Positions 11,369-18,467 of a DNA stretch of 37,453 nt are shown here, piece after piece. The translations under genes were made by a program, and so were the position numbers. Below the pieces are notes generated by a model. That model worked only from the letters and a program-made list of their open reading frames with translations. It was not told the origin of the DNA and ran no database searches. Within the stretch, counting starts at the first letter, position 1; the number at the start of each line of letters is the position of its first letter. Source of the DNA: Phascolarctobacterium sp. (GTDB lineage: Bacteria > Bacillota > Negativicutes > Acidaminococcales > Acidaminococcaceae). Location: assembly GCA_024405615.1 (NCBI GenBank), contig JAKSOK010000003.1, forward strand, positions 1 to 37,453. The letters run 5' to 3'.

Positions 11369-12478
11369 TTAAAATACTACGCGGACGGGAGTAACAATAT
11401 ATGTGTAACTTTCATCATCAACTGCTTTTATGCAAACAGGACTTAGAGAAGTATTCAAAGAAAGTACAACTTCTTCAGATTCCATATTCTTTAAAATATC
11501 AGCAATGTATTGAGAATTAAAAGCTACGTTTAGATTTTCACCATCAGAAATACATGCAACATTTTCTTTACCAGTACCGGAAGCAGGATTACTAGAAGTT
11601 AAAATCATATTATTATTGTTGATATTTATTTTAATAATGCTATATTCACCATCGCTAGAGAATAAGGATACACGTTCAACAGCACTTGCAAATTCTTTAA
11701 CTTTTACTTTAGCAGTAACTGCAAATTTAGGAGGAATAACTCTTCTATAATCGGGGAATTTACCTTCAATTAAACGAGAAACAATAATAACATTGTCAAT
11801 AACAATCATAATTTGATTATTTAACAAAGAAATCTTTACCATTTGTGGTACGTCTGAGTTCAAATTACGGGCAATTTCCGCTAATACTTTAGAAGGAATA
11901 ATTAAATTCATAGCTTCTTCATTTGCTTGTTCTACAGATTTAATTGCTAATCTATGAGTATTAGTGCCGACACAAGTAATATTTTCTGTACTAACATCAA
12001 ACAGAATACCTGTAAATAGTGGTCTGGATTCATCATTAGAACATGCATAGATAGTTTTTCTAATCAAATCTTTAATTTTATCGTCTGGAATTTCAATAGA
12101 TTTATTTCCGTTAAAGCTAGGGAATTTAGGAAAATCTTCTTCATTCATTAATAGTAATTTAAATTCAGAAGATGAAGAATTAATAGTGATAGTTTTATTT
12201 TCAGGATTTTTTTCAATAGTAATTTCTTCACAAGAAAATTTACGAATTAACTCAGATAAATATTTAGCAGAAACAACGATTTCACCAGGTTCTAAAATAT
12301 TTGCATCTGTAGTACAAGAAATTGCCATATTTAAATCCATAGCTTGTAATTCAATTGCATTTTCTATGGTTACGATATGAATGCCAGAAAAAATAGGGGT
12401 ACTAGGTTTAGAGATGATCGCTTTTTGAACGGTTTGAATAGCTTTATTGAGAGCATCAGAATTACATTTAATCTTCAT
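11369..12478 (-). CDS. dnaN: DNA polymerase III sliding clamp (beta subunit)
   Basis: The beta clamp dimerises into a ring that tethers DNA polymerase III to DNA. The protein is about 369 residues with three similar domains, and it ends in YIVTPVRVVF, matching the family's conserved MPMR-like C-terminus. I chose ATG at 12478 because AAGGAGG (12491-12497) would be only three bases from the alternative GTG at 12487 but 12 bases from this ATG; the GTG adds just three residues (MYK). It is the second gene of the dnaA operon, separated from dnaA by the origin spacer. Confidence 0.96.
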   Translation of the reverse strand: MKIKCNSDALNKAIQTVQKAIISKPSTPIFSGIHIVTIENAIELQAMDLNMAISCTTDANILEPGEIVVSAKYLSELIRKFSCEEITIEKNPENKTITINSSSSEFKLLLMNEEDFPKFPSFNGNKSIEIPDDKIKDLIRKTIYACSNDESRPLFTGILFDVSTENITCVGTNTHRLAIKSVEQANEEAMNLIIPSKVLAEIARNLNSDVPQMVKISLLNNQIMIVIDNVIIVSRLIEGKFPDYRRVIPPKFAVTAKVKVKEFASAVERVSLFSSDGEYSIIKININNNNMILTSSNPASGTGKENVACISDGENLNVAFNSQYIADILKNMESEEVVLSLNTSLSPVCIKAVDDESYTYIVTPVRVVF

Positions 12479-12505
12479 TTTATACACATTCCTCCTTATA
12501 TTCTA

Positions 12506-12727
12506 TAACTGTTATATTTATAAAAAATAGTAGTCATCATAGTAGGTAATGTTGAAAATGTGGAAAAGTTAAAATTTTGCTTTAGTTATGCTATTTTGAG
12601 TATGTACATAAAGCTGTTAAAATATTAACTTTTTTTTCCACATTATTGACAGCTTAATTAAGTATTAACATTTATACTTAAGATATCCACAGAAATTAGG
12701 GAAATTATCCACAAAAACTGTGGATAA
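12506..12727. other. oriC core: DnaA-box cluster, DnaA-trio-like tract and AT-rich unwinding element
   Basis: The dnaA-dnaN spacer holds two perfect DnaA boxes facing each other, TTATCCACA (12705-12713) and TGTGGATAA (12719-12727), plus near-matches at 12683-12691, 12634-12642 (TTTTCCACA), 12559-12567 (TGTGGAAAA) and 12550-12558 (TGTTGAAAA). Reading the minus strand, the last two form a head-to-tail pair. They are followed by an 18-base tract, CTACTATGATGACTACTA (12545 down to 12528), and then an A/T-only run (12527-12508). This order is that of the basal unwinding system described for Bacillus subtilis. An AT-rich 8-bp inverted repeat lies at 12658-12681. Confidence 0.85.
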
Positions 12728-12730
12728 TTA

Positions 12731-14095
12731 TTACTGTTTAATTATTTCAGTAATGCGTGTTACATCTTCTTTAATTTTTAAGTCTGTTTGCATACCTTTA
12801 TATATTTTATCATAGGCATATAAAACAGTTGTATGGTCACGTTTACCGAAAAGTTCACCTATTTTAGGATAAGATAGATCTGCTAATTCACGGCATAAAT
12901 ACATTGCTATTTGTCTAGGATAAGCAATATTTTGGGTACGTTTTTGTTTGAAAAGCTCATCAGTTTTAATATTAAAATATTCTGCTACTGCCTTAGTAAT
13001 AGTATCTGCAGTAATAACATAAGTTACAGTAGTTATTTTCATATCATTTAGCACTTTTTGAGCTGTTTCAATAGTTATAGGCATATCCATTAAAGATGTA
13101 TATGCAACCAGTTTAGTATAAGCACCTTCAATTTCACGAATGTTAGTTGTAATATTTGTAGCTAAAAGAGTAACAACATCATTTGGAAGTTCAATATTAT
13201 CGTTAGATGCTTTTTGACGGATAATTGCGATACGTGTTTCTAAGTCTGGTGGCTGGATGTCAGCTTGCAAACCCCATTCAAATCTTGTGCGTAGACGATC
13301 TTCCAAAGTTTCAATTTCTTTTGGAGGCCTATCACTAGAGATAATAATTTGTTTGTTCGCATCATGCAAAGCATTAAAGGTATGGAAAAATTCTACCTGT
13401 GTTTGTTCTTTACCTCTTAAAAATTGAATATCGTCTATGATTAAACAATCTATATTGCGATACTTTTGACGGAATGCATCAGTTGTTTTATGTTGAATAG
13501 ATTGAATAATTTCATTAGTAAAAGTTTCACAGGATAAATATAGAACCTTCATATTTTGATTATTGCTTATGATTCTGTTGCCTATTGCATGCATTAAGTG
13601 AGTTTTACCTAAACCAGAACCGCCATATATAAATAGAGGGTTATAAGAGTTACCTGGATTATCTGCAACATTTGAGGCAGCTGCAAAAGCCATACGGTTA
13701 GCATTACCTACAATGAAATTTTCAAAAATGTATTTTGGATTCAGATGAGAAATATTTGCATCTTTAACTTGAAGTTGCTCTTGTTTTTTTACTGTAATAG
13801 GAGTTATTTCTTTCTTTTCTGGAGTAGAAATGTTAGTATTTTCCTTGTTTTCTAAGGATTCAATTATCAAATGTATTTTTTTACCTAAAATTTCTTCCAA
13901 GGTAGCTTCAATTTTAGAAGCATATTTATTTTCCAACATTTTACCAAATACGGAACTGTTTACTGCAACTTTTAAATAGGTATCAGTAAGTTCTAATGGC
14001 ATAATTGGCTCAATCCACACATTATAAATAGACTCATGTATTGACTCTTTTAGTTTATTTGTGCACTCAAGCCAAACTTCAAATAAGTCGTACAT
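12731..14095 (-). CDS. dnaA: Chromosomal replication initiator protein DnaA
   Basis: The 454-residue AAA+ initiator binds DnaA boxes and melts the origin. Domain I lies at about 1-80, a lysine- and glutamate-rich linker at 81-115, and the ATPase domain has Walker A GGSGLGKTH (158-166) and Walker B LIIDDIQF (218-225). The domain IV helix-turn-helix carries the signature FGKRDHTTVLYAYDKI (416-431). It starts at ATG 14095 behind GAGAGGG. Its promoter has a DnaA box in the spacer, which implies autoregulation, and its stop codon lies three bases from a pair of perfect DnaA boxes. It is first in the leftward operon that continues to gyrA. Confidence 0.98.
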   Translation of the reverse strand: MYDLFEVWLECTNKLKESIHESIYNVWIEPIMPLELTDTYLKVAVNSSVFGKMLENKYASKIEATLEEILGKKIHLIIESLENKENTNISTPEKKEITPITVKKQEQLQVKDANISHLNPKYIFENFIVGNANRMAFAAASNVADNPGNSYNPLFIYGGSGLGKTHLMHAIGNRIISNNQNMKVLYLSCETFTNEIIQSIQHKTTDAFRQKYRNIDCLIIDDIQFLRGKEQTQVEFFHTFNALHDANKQIIISSDRPPKEIETLEDRLRTRFEWGLQADIQPPDLETRIAIIRQKASNDNIELPNDVVTLLATNITTNIREIEGAYTKLVAYTSLMDMPITIETAQKVLNDMKITTVTYVITADTITKAVAEYFNIKTDELFKQKRTQNIAYPRQIAMYLCRELADLSYPKIGELFGKRDHTTVLYAYDKIYKGMQTDLKIKEDVTRITEIIKQ

Positions 14096-14202
14096 TTACT
14101 TAACCCTCTCTTTAAAGTATAAAAATATAACTATTTTATTCGAAAAAAGTAGCATTTGTATAAAAAATCATTACTGTTTTGAAAAGACAGATAGTTACTT
14201 AT

Positions 14203-14231
14203 ATTTTAACAGACTGTGGATAACTTGGCAA
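14203..14231 (-). promoter_or_regulatory. dnaA promoter with DnaA box in the spacer
   Basis: On the minus strand, TTGCCA (14226-14231) is followed after exactly 17 bases by TAAAAT (14203-14208), with an extended TG one base before the -10. A perfect DnaA box, TTATCCACA (plus-strand 14215-14223), fills the middle of the spacer. DnaA bound there would block RNA polymerase, the usual form of dnaA autorepression. The inferred leader is about 100 bases. Confidence 0.75.
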
Positions 14232-14319
14232 TTATTTTTGTAATTTGTTCCTAAATATGAAAAAAAACTTAAAAAATAAAAAAATTTTCCTATTCACATA
14301 TAGTAAAGAAAAGTTTTGC

Positions 14320-14348
14320 TTGACGAAATTTGTTATATAAAATATAAT
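14320..14348 (+). promoter_or_regulatory. rpmH promoter
   Basis: TTGACG (14320-14325) and a perfect TATAAT (14343-14348) are separated by 17 bases. This is a strong vegetative promoter, divergent from the dnaA promoter. Transcription should begin near 14355, about 190 bases before the rpmH start codon. Confidence 0.8.
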
Positions 14349-14354
14349 AGTTTG

Positions 14355-14547
14355 GTAATAGTCTACAATTACACTATCTATGTCAAATTTTATGCATAGT
14401 AAGGTCCTGAGTTCGCTAATTATATTCTAAATTTACAGAGCGGTTTATTTTACTGGTTATTACCGCAACCAATATAATTTTCAGCTATCAATTCAGAAAC
14501 ATAGAATTTGATAAAAATTTTCCAATAGAGTAAGGAGGGAATATCGA
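14355..14547 (+). other. Long structured 5' leader of rpmH
   Basis: About 190 bases lie between the predicted start site and rpmH. Short inverted repeats suggest hairpins: CTATG (14378-14382) with CATAG (14395-14399); GCGGT (14440-14444) with ACCGC (14462-14466), which competes with GGTT (14455-14458) pairing to AACC (14467-14470); and TATCAATTC (14486-14494) with GAATTTGATA (14504-14513), nine pairs with one bulge. The last hairpin ends about 20 bases before the AAGGAGGG site (14532-14539). I do not recognise a known riboswitch or ribosomal-protein leader. No open reading frame with a ribosome site is visible in it. Confidence 0.45.
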
Positions 14548-14682
14548 ATGAAACGTACTTTTCAACCTAACAATCTCAGAAGAAAAAGAACCCATGGTTT
14601 CAGAGAAAGAATGAAGACTTTGGGCGGTCGTCAAGTTCTTAAAAGAAGACGTGCTAGAGGCAGAAAGAAAATCTCTGCATAA
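14548..14682 (+). CDS. rpmH: Large ribosomal subunit protein bL34
   Basis: This 44-residue, strongly basic protein has the full bL34 pattern. It opens with MKRTFQPNN, continues with [12 protein letters not shown] and [15 protein letters not shown], and ends KISA. It is a structural protein of the 50S subunit near the exit tunnel. A clear AAGGAGG site precedes the ATG. Its position beside dnaA, followed by rnpA, is the standard arrangement at bacterial origins. The gene is short and complete, with no frameshift. Confidence 0.97.
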   Translation: MKRTFQPNNLRRKRTHGFRERMKTLGGRQVLKRRRARGRKKISA

Positions 14683-14688
14683 GATTAT

Positions 14689-14719
14689 AAAATAGGCCGC
14701 GAAAGTGGCCTATTTTTTC
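14689..14719 (+). terminator. Intrinsic terminator/attenuator between rpmH and rnpA
   Basis: AAAATAGGCC (14689-14698) pairs with GGCCTATTTT (14707-14716) around the loop GCGAAAGT. The T run continues to 14718. It lies seven bases after the rpmH stop. No separate rnpA promoter is obvious, so it probably acts as a partial terminator that makes rpmH transcripts more abundant than rnpA transcripts. Confidence 0.85.
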
Positions 14720-14740
14720 CATTGCAATAGGTAATCTAGA

Positions 14741-15112
14741 ATGCAAAACATGTACTCTTTTAGAAAGATTGATCGATTAAAATCTAAAAAGAGCTTTCAA
14801 GCGGTATATAACCAAGGACGTTCTTTTGTAGACGGGATGTCAATATTTTATGTTCTTACAGATCAGGATGAAAGCGTTAGACTTGGTCTGGCTGTTGGTA
14901 AAAAGCTTGGCTGTGCTGTTGTACGTAATCATTTGAAAAGAATGATGCGTGAAGTTTTTCGTAAGCATAAAGCTGAGCTAAAAAATGGTAGTCGTATTGT
15001 TTGGGTAGCTCGACGTAGATTAGTAAAAGCTGATTTAAAAGCTTTTGAAAACACATTTCTTAGACTCGTAAAAAAAGCAGCGTTATTGAAGGAAGCTGGT
15101 AAAAATGATTAG
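14741..15112 (+). CDS. rnpA: Ribonuclease P protein component
   Basis: The 123-residue basic protein binds RNase P RNA and helps cleave tRNA 5' leaders. The signature [16 protein letters not shown] (about residues 64-79) and the preceding [14 protein letters not shown] match the family. ATG 14741 is used here, but ATG 14750 ([10 protein letters not shown]) is an equally good start because neither has a strong ribosome-binding site. It overlaps yidD by eight bases. Expression probably depends on read-through of the terminator downstream of rpmH. Confidence 0.96.
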   Translation: MQNMYSFRKIDRLKSKKSFQAVYNQGRSFVDGMSIFYVLTDQDESVRLGLAVGKKLGCAVVRNHLKRMMREVFRKHKAELKNGSRIVWVARRRLVKADLKAFENTFLRLVKKAALLKEAGKND

Positions 15113-15329
15113 TTCTTTGGTGAAAAAGATACTAATATTATGTATTAGGTTTTATCAAGTTTTTATCTCGCCGATGTTTCCGCCACGCTGTAGGTTTTAT
15201 CCTACCTGCTCAGCCTACGCAATAGAGGCTATTGAGAAAAAAGGGGTAATCAAAGGTTCGTGGATGGCTATAAAACGTATATGTAAGTGTCATCCGTTTA
15301 ATCCTGGTGGATATGATCCTGTAGAATAA
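15105..15329 (+). CDS. yidD: Membrane protein insertion efficiency factor YidD
   Basis: This 74-residue protein matches the YidD family across its length. It has an N-terminal amphipathic helix, then [15 protein letters not shown] with the conserved cysteines, and the C-terminal block [14 protein letters not shown]. YidD works at the inner face of the membrane with YidC and Sec during membrane-protein insertion. The gene starts inside the end of rnpA and lies 40 bases before yidC. Confidence 0.96.
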   Translation: MISSLVKKILILCIRFYQVFISPMFPPRCRFYPTCSAYAIEAIEKKGVIKGSWMAIKRICKCHPFNPGGYDPVE

Positions 15330-15369
15330 AGGATTATTTCTTCATTTTTTATTGATGGGGAGGAAAATT

Positions 15370-16014
15370 GTGGATTTTCTCAGTAATATTGTTCAACAAG
15401 CCTTAGCTCTATTTTATGGTTTTACAAAAACTATGGGTTATCCTAGCTATGGTATTGCTATTATTTTAATGACAATTGTTGTTAAAATGCTCTTATATCC
15501 TCTGACTAAAAAACAAATTGAATCTACTAAAGCAATGATGTCAATTCAGCCTAAAATGAAGGCTTTGCAAGAAAAATATAAAGATGATAAGCAACGTTTA
15601 AATATGGAGCTAGCAAATCTTTATAAATCTGAAGGTGTTAATCCTCTTGCTGGTTGCTTGCCTTTGCTAGTGCAAATGCCTATCATGATTGGTATTTTCT
15701 ATGGTATTCGTGATTTTAATTATGTAGGTCCTGCTAATTTCTTATGGATGGATAGTATTGCACTGAAAGATCCTACTTATATTTTGCCTGTATTGTCTGC
15801 ATTATCTTCTTTGATTGTTTCTAAGATGACAATGCCTGCTGGCGGTGATTCTGGTGCAGCTGGTATGCAAAGCAAAATGATGTCCTATGGTATGCCTATT
15901 TTCATTGGTTATATCAGTATTGATTTTCCTGCAGGCTTGGTAATTTATTGGATTGTTATGAACGTTATGCAGATTGCTCAACAAATGTTCATGGAGAGAG
16001 AATCTGCTAAGTAA
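15370..16014 (+). CDS. yidC: Membrane protein insertase YidC/OxaI family
   Basis: I start this gene at GTG 15370, six bases after GGGGAGG; the longer frame from 15352 would begin upstream of that site. The 214-residue product has the short Gram-positive type of YidC core with about five membrane segments. Conserved blocks are YPLTKKQIESTKAM, IQPKMKALQEKYKDD, EGVNPLAGCLPLLVQMPI and the C-terminal LVIYWIVMNVMQIAQQ. No signal peptide or lipobox is evident. The conserved positive residue in the substrate groove is lysine (K39) rather than arginine. It lies between yidD and khpB in the standard order. Confidence 0.95.
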   Translation: MDFLSNIVQQALALFYGFTKTMGYPSYGIAIILMTIVVKMLLYPLTKKQIESTKAMMSIQPKMKALQEKYKDDKQRLNMELANLYKSEGVNPLAGCLPLLVQMPIMIGIFYGIRDFNYVGPANFLWMDSIALKDPTYILPVLSALSSLIVSKMTMPAGGDSGAAGMQSKMMSYGMPIFIGYISIDFPAGLVIYWIVMNVMQIAQQMFMERESAK

Positions 16015-16030
16015 TTATAGGAGTAATAAT

Positions 16031-16981
16031 ATGGCTTTTATTGAAACAACTGGCAAAAATGTAGAAGATGCTGTTGCTAAGGCTTTAAAAGAATTAAACG
16101 TTACTGCTGAACAAGTAGTTGTTGATGTTTTAGAAGAAGGAAAAAAAGGCTTCTTATTTGGTATTGGTAGCAAGGATGCTAAGGTTCGTGTTACTGTAAA
16201 AGAATCTCCAGTAGAAGTTGAAAAAGAAAAAACTTTTAGTGAAGCTGTTACTGAAGCTAAAGAAGCCCTGAAAACTGTTGGTGCTGTAGCGGCAGAGGTG
16301 ATCGGAAAAAAGGCAGAAGAACTGAAGGCTGATGCAACCGAGAAGCTTGAAGAAATTAAAGCTGATGCAACCGTTAAAGCTGAAGAGATTAAAGCTGTGG
16401 CAGATACTAAAGCTGATGAATTGAAAGCTAAATTTGAAGAAAAAAAAGCTGAAATTTCTGAAGCAATTAGTGAAGAAAAGAAATCTGAAGGAAAAACTAA
16501 AGAAGCACGTAAATATGCAGTAAGTGATGAGTCTGTTGCTGCTGCAAAGGAATTTCTCCAAAAAGTATTCAATGCTATGAAAATTGAAGTTGTTATGGAA
16601 AAATTCATTAATAAAAATGATGGTTCTGTAACCTTTAAATTACATGGTGATGACATGGGTATCATGATTGGTAAACATGGTCAAACTTTGGATTCTTTAC
16701 AATATTTAACTAACTTAGTTGCTAATAAAAATAGCAATGAGCGAGTTCGTGTAATCATCGATGTTGAAGATTATCGTGATCGCCGCATCGAAACTTTAAC
16801 ACGTTTAGCTCGTCGTTTGGCTGATAAAGTAAAACGTACTGGTGAGCGTGTTGAACTTGAGGCTATGAATCCTCATGAACGTAAGATTATTCATATGGCA
16901 TTACAGGGTGACCGTCGTGTAACTACTCTGAGTGAAGGTGATGAGCCTTACCGTCATGTAGTAATTGAACTTAAAAAATAA
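16031..16981 (+). CDS. khpB: RNA-binding protein KhpB (Jag/EloR) with Jag-N, KH and R3H domains
   Basis: The start is ATG 16031 behind TAGGAG; the earlier in-frame ATG at 15974 lies inside yidC. The 316-residue product has a Jag-N domain at 1-56, ending in KKGFLFGIGSKDAKVRV. A charged helical linker (57-162) follows, then a KH domain with GKHGQTLDSLQYL at 214-226, and an R3H domain with R284 and H288 in NPHERKIIHMAL. KhpB binds RNA with KhpA and affects cell elongation and division. The linker contains five imperfect 11-residue repeats starting at residues 96, 107, 118, 129 and 140, coded by 33-bp units. It lies directly after yidC, as in most Bacillota. Confidence 0.95.
   Translation: MAFIETTGKNVEDAVAKALKELNVTAEQVVVDVLEEGKKGFLFGIGSKDAKVRVTVKESPVEVEKEKTFSEAVTEAKEALKTVGAVAAEVIGKKAEELKADATEKLEEIKADATVKAEEIKAVADTKADELKAKFEEKKAEISEAISEEKKSEGKTKEARKYAVSDESVAAAKEFLQKVFNAMKIEVVMEKFINKNDGSVTFKLHGDDMGIMIGKHGQTLDSLQYLTNLVANKNSNERVRVIIDVEDYRDRRIETLTRLARRLADKVKRTGERVELEAMNPHERKIIHMALQGDRRVTTLSEGDEPYRHVVIELKK
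16316..16465 (+). repeat. 33-bp tandem repeats within the khpB linker
   Basis: Five imperfect 33-bp units encode 11-residue repeats of the form (A)EELKADAT. The first two are nearly identical in part: GCTGATGCAACCG occurs at 16328 and again at 16361. The protein periodicity predicts a long coiled-coil-like helix. Confidence 0.75.
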
Positions 16982-16987
16982 TCACAA

Positions 16988-17021
16988 AACCCAGTAAAGC
17001 TATTTTACTGGGTTATATTTT
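16988..17021 (+). terminator. Intrinsic terminator after khpB
   Basis: AACCCAGTAAA (16988-16998) pairs perfectly with TTTACTGGGTT (17004-17014) around a five-base loop. The following T tract is interrupted (ATATTTTT), so termination may be partial. The mnmE start codon is only 20 bases further on, with no separate promoter visible. Confidence 0.75.
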
Positions 17022-17038
17022 TAGAAAGGAGTACTTCT

Positions 17039-18418
17039 ATGGCAGATGAAACTATTAGTGCTGTTATAACAGCCTTAGGTGAAGGTGCAGTTGGAATTGT
17101 TAGAATTAGTGGAATTTCTGCATTAACAATAGGAGAAAAGCTATTTAAAGCTGTTTCAGGCAAAAGTTTAAGTAGTTATCCAGTAAATACCTTAGCTTAT
17201 GGTCATATTTATGATTTGGACGGTAGTGTAGTAGATGAAGTCCTGGTTACATTTATGCGTGGACCTCATTCTTATACAGCGGAAGATGTTGTAGAAATTC
17301 AATGTCATGGTAGTATTCAATCTTTAAAAAAGATATTAGCATTAACTTATCAAGTTGGAGCTAGACCGGCAGAGCCAGGTGAATTTACCAAAAGAGCATT
17401 TTTGAACGGCCGTATTGATTTAACTCAAGCGGAAGCTGTCATGGATATTATTCATTCACGTAGTGAAGCAGGTTTAAAGTTAGCTGTACGTCAACAACAA
17501 GGCCAATTAGCTAAATCTTTAAGAAATATTCGTAAGCAACTTATAGATGTAATTGTTAATTTGGAAGCTGTTATAGATTATCCTGAGGAAGACATAGAAG
17601 ATGTTACCTATGGAAAAGTTCAGGATATGCTTTCTCAAGGTATTAGAAGTGTTGAAGCTTTATTGAAAAATTCACATACTGGCAAAATTTTGCGAGAAGG
17701 TTTAAGAACTGCAATAGTAGGTAAACCTAATGTAGGTAAATCTAGTTTATTAAATGCTTTACTTAAGGAAGAAAGAGCTATTGTTTCGGAATATGCTGGA
17801 ACAACAAGGGATGTTATAGAAGAACAATTACTGTTAGATGGTGTTCCTTTAGTATTAGCAGATACTGCAGGTATTCACAATACTGAGGATTATGTTGAAA
17901 AAATAGGTGTTCAACGTAGTAAGCAGTTATTAGCTGATGCAGAATTAGTTATATGTGTTGTAGATGGTAGCCAAAAACTTACTTCTGAAGATGAAGAAAT
18001 TTTGGCTGAAGCTGAAGCTAAAGAGTTTATAATAATTGTAAATAAAAACGATCTAAATATTGATGAAAATTTAAAAATTCTTGAAAAAAGATATGGTAAA
18101 GATAAAGTAATGCCATTATCTGCAAAAACTAATGCTGGAATAGAGGTTTTTGCAAGTTGGTTGAAGAATTATGTATATGGTAGTGAAGGTACTCTTGGTG
18201 ATGGCGTTTATGTTCAAAATGCTCGTCAGGAAAATTTATTACGTATGGCATGTAAGTCTTTAAAGGATGCAGCTTTAGCAGCAGAGGCATATTTACCATA
18301 TGATTGTATTGTTATAGATGTAAGAACAGCAATAGATTACCTTGGTGAAATTACTGGTGATACTGTTCAAGATGAAATTATTAACGAGATTTTCTCTCGT
18401 TTTTGTATAGGAAAATAA
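17039..18418 (+). CDS. mnmE: tRNA modification GTPase MnmE
   Basis: The 459-residue GTPase acts with MnmG to modify U34 of certain tRNAs. The N-terminal folate-binding domain includes GPHSYTAEDVVEIQCHG (75-91) and the FTKRAFLNGRIDLTQAEAV block. The G domain has GKPNVGKSS (228-236), GTTRD (254-258), DTAG (275-278) and NKND (about 338). The C-terminal catalytic cysteine is kept in FCIGK. It starts behind AGAAAGGAG and is 49 bases upstream of mnmG. Confidence 0.98.
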   Translation: MADETISAVITALGEGAVGIVRISGISALTIGEKLFKAVSGKSLSSYPVNTLAYGHIYDLDGSVVDEVLVTFMRGPHSYTAEDVVEIQCHGSIQSLKKILALTYQVGARPAEPGEFTKRAFLNGRIDLTQAEAVMDIIHSRSEAGLKLAVRQQQGQLAKSLRNIRKQLIDVIVNLEAVIDYPEEDIEDVTYGKVQDMLSQGIRSVEALLKNSHTGKILREGLRTAIVGKPNVGKSSLLNALLKEERAIVSEYAGTTRDVIEEQLLLDGVPLVLADTAGIHNTEDYVEKIGVQRSKQLLADAELVICVVDGSQKLTSEDEEILAEAEAKEFIIIVNKNDLNIDENLKILEKRYGKDKVMPLSAKTNAGIEVFASWLKNYVYGSEGTLGDGVYVQNARQENLLRMACKSLKDAALAAEAYLPYDCIVIDVRTAIDYLGEITGDTVQDEIINEIFSRFCIGK

Positions 18419-18467
18419 TTTATAATAAGTAATAAAATAAAAATATTATAAATATTAGGTAATAAAA

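Noticed and set aside
12646-12675. TTGACA on the plus strand in the origin spacer as an antisense promoter toward dnaA
   Set aside because: The bases 17-18 downstream (CATTTA/ATTTAT) are a poor -10, and such matches are expected by chance in AT-rich DNA.
14355-14547. A T-box or known metabolite riboswitch ahead of rpmH
   Set aside because: I could not find a T-box core sequence or any other known riboswitch motif; only generic inverted repeats are visible.
15974-16030. A longer N-terminus for KhpB starting inside yidC
   Set aside because: The extra 19 residues have no ribosome site and do not fit the Jag-N domain, which starts at MAFIETTGK.
16015-16665. A 216-codon open frame antisense to khpB
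   Set aside because: It mirrors the low-complexity Lys/Glu/Ala linker of khpB, giving a Ser/Phe-rich product, has no ribosome-binding site and is opposite a well-supported gene.
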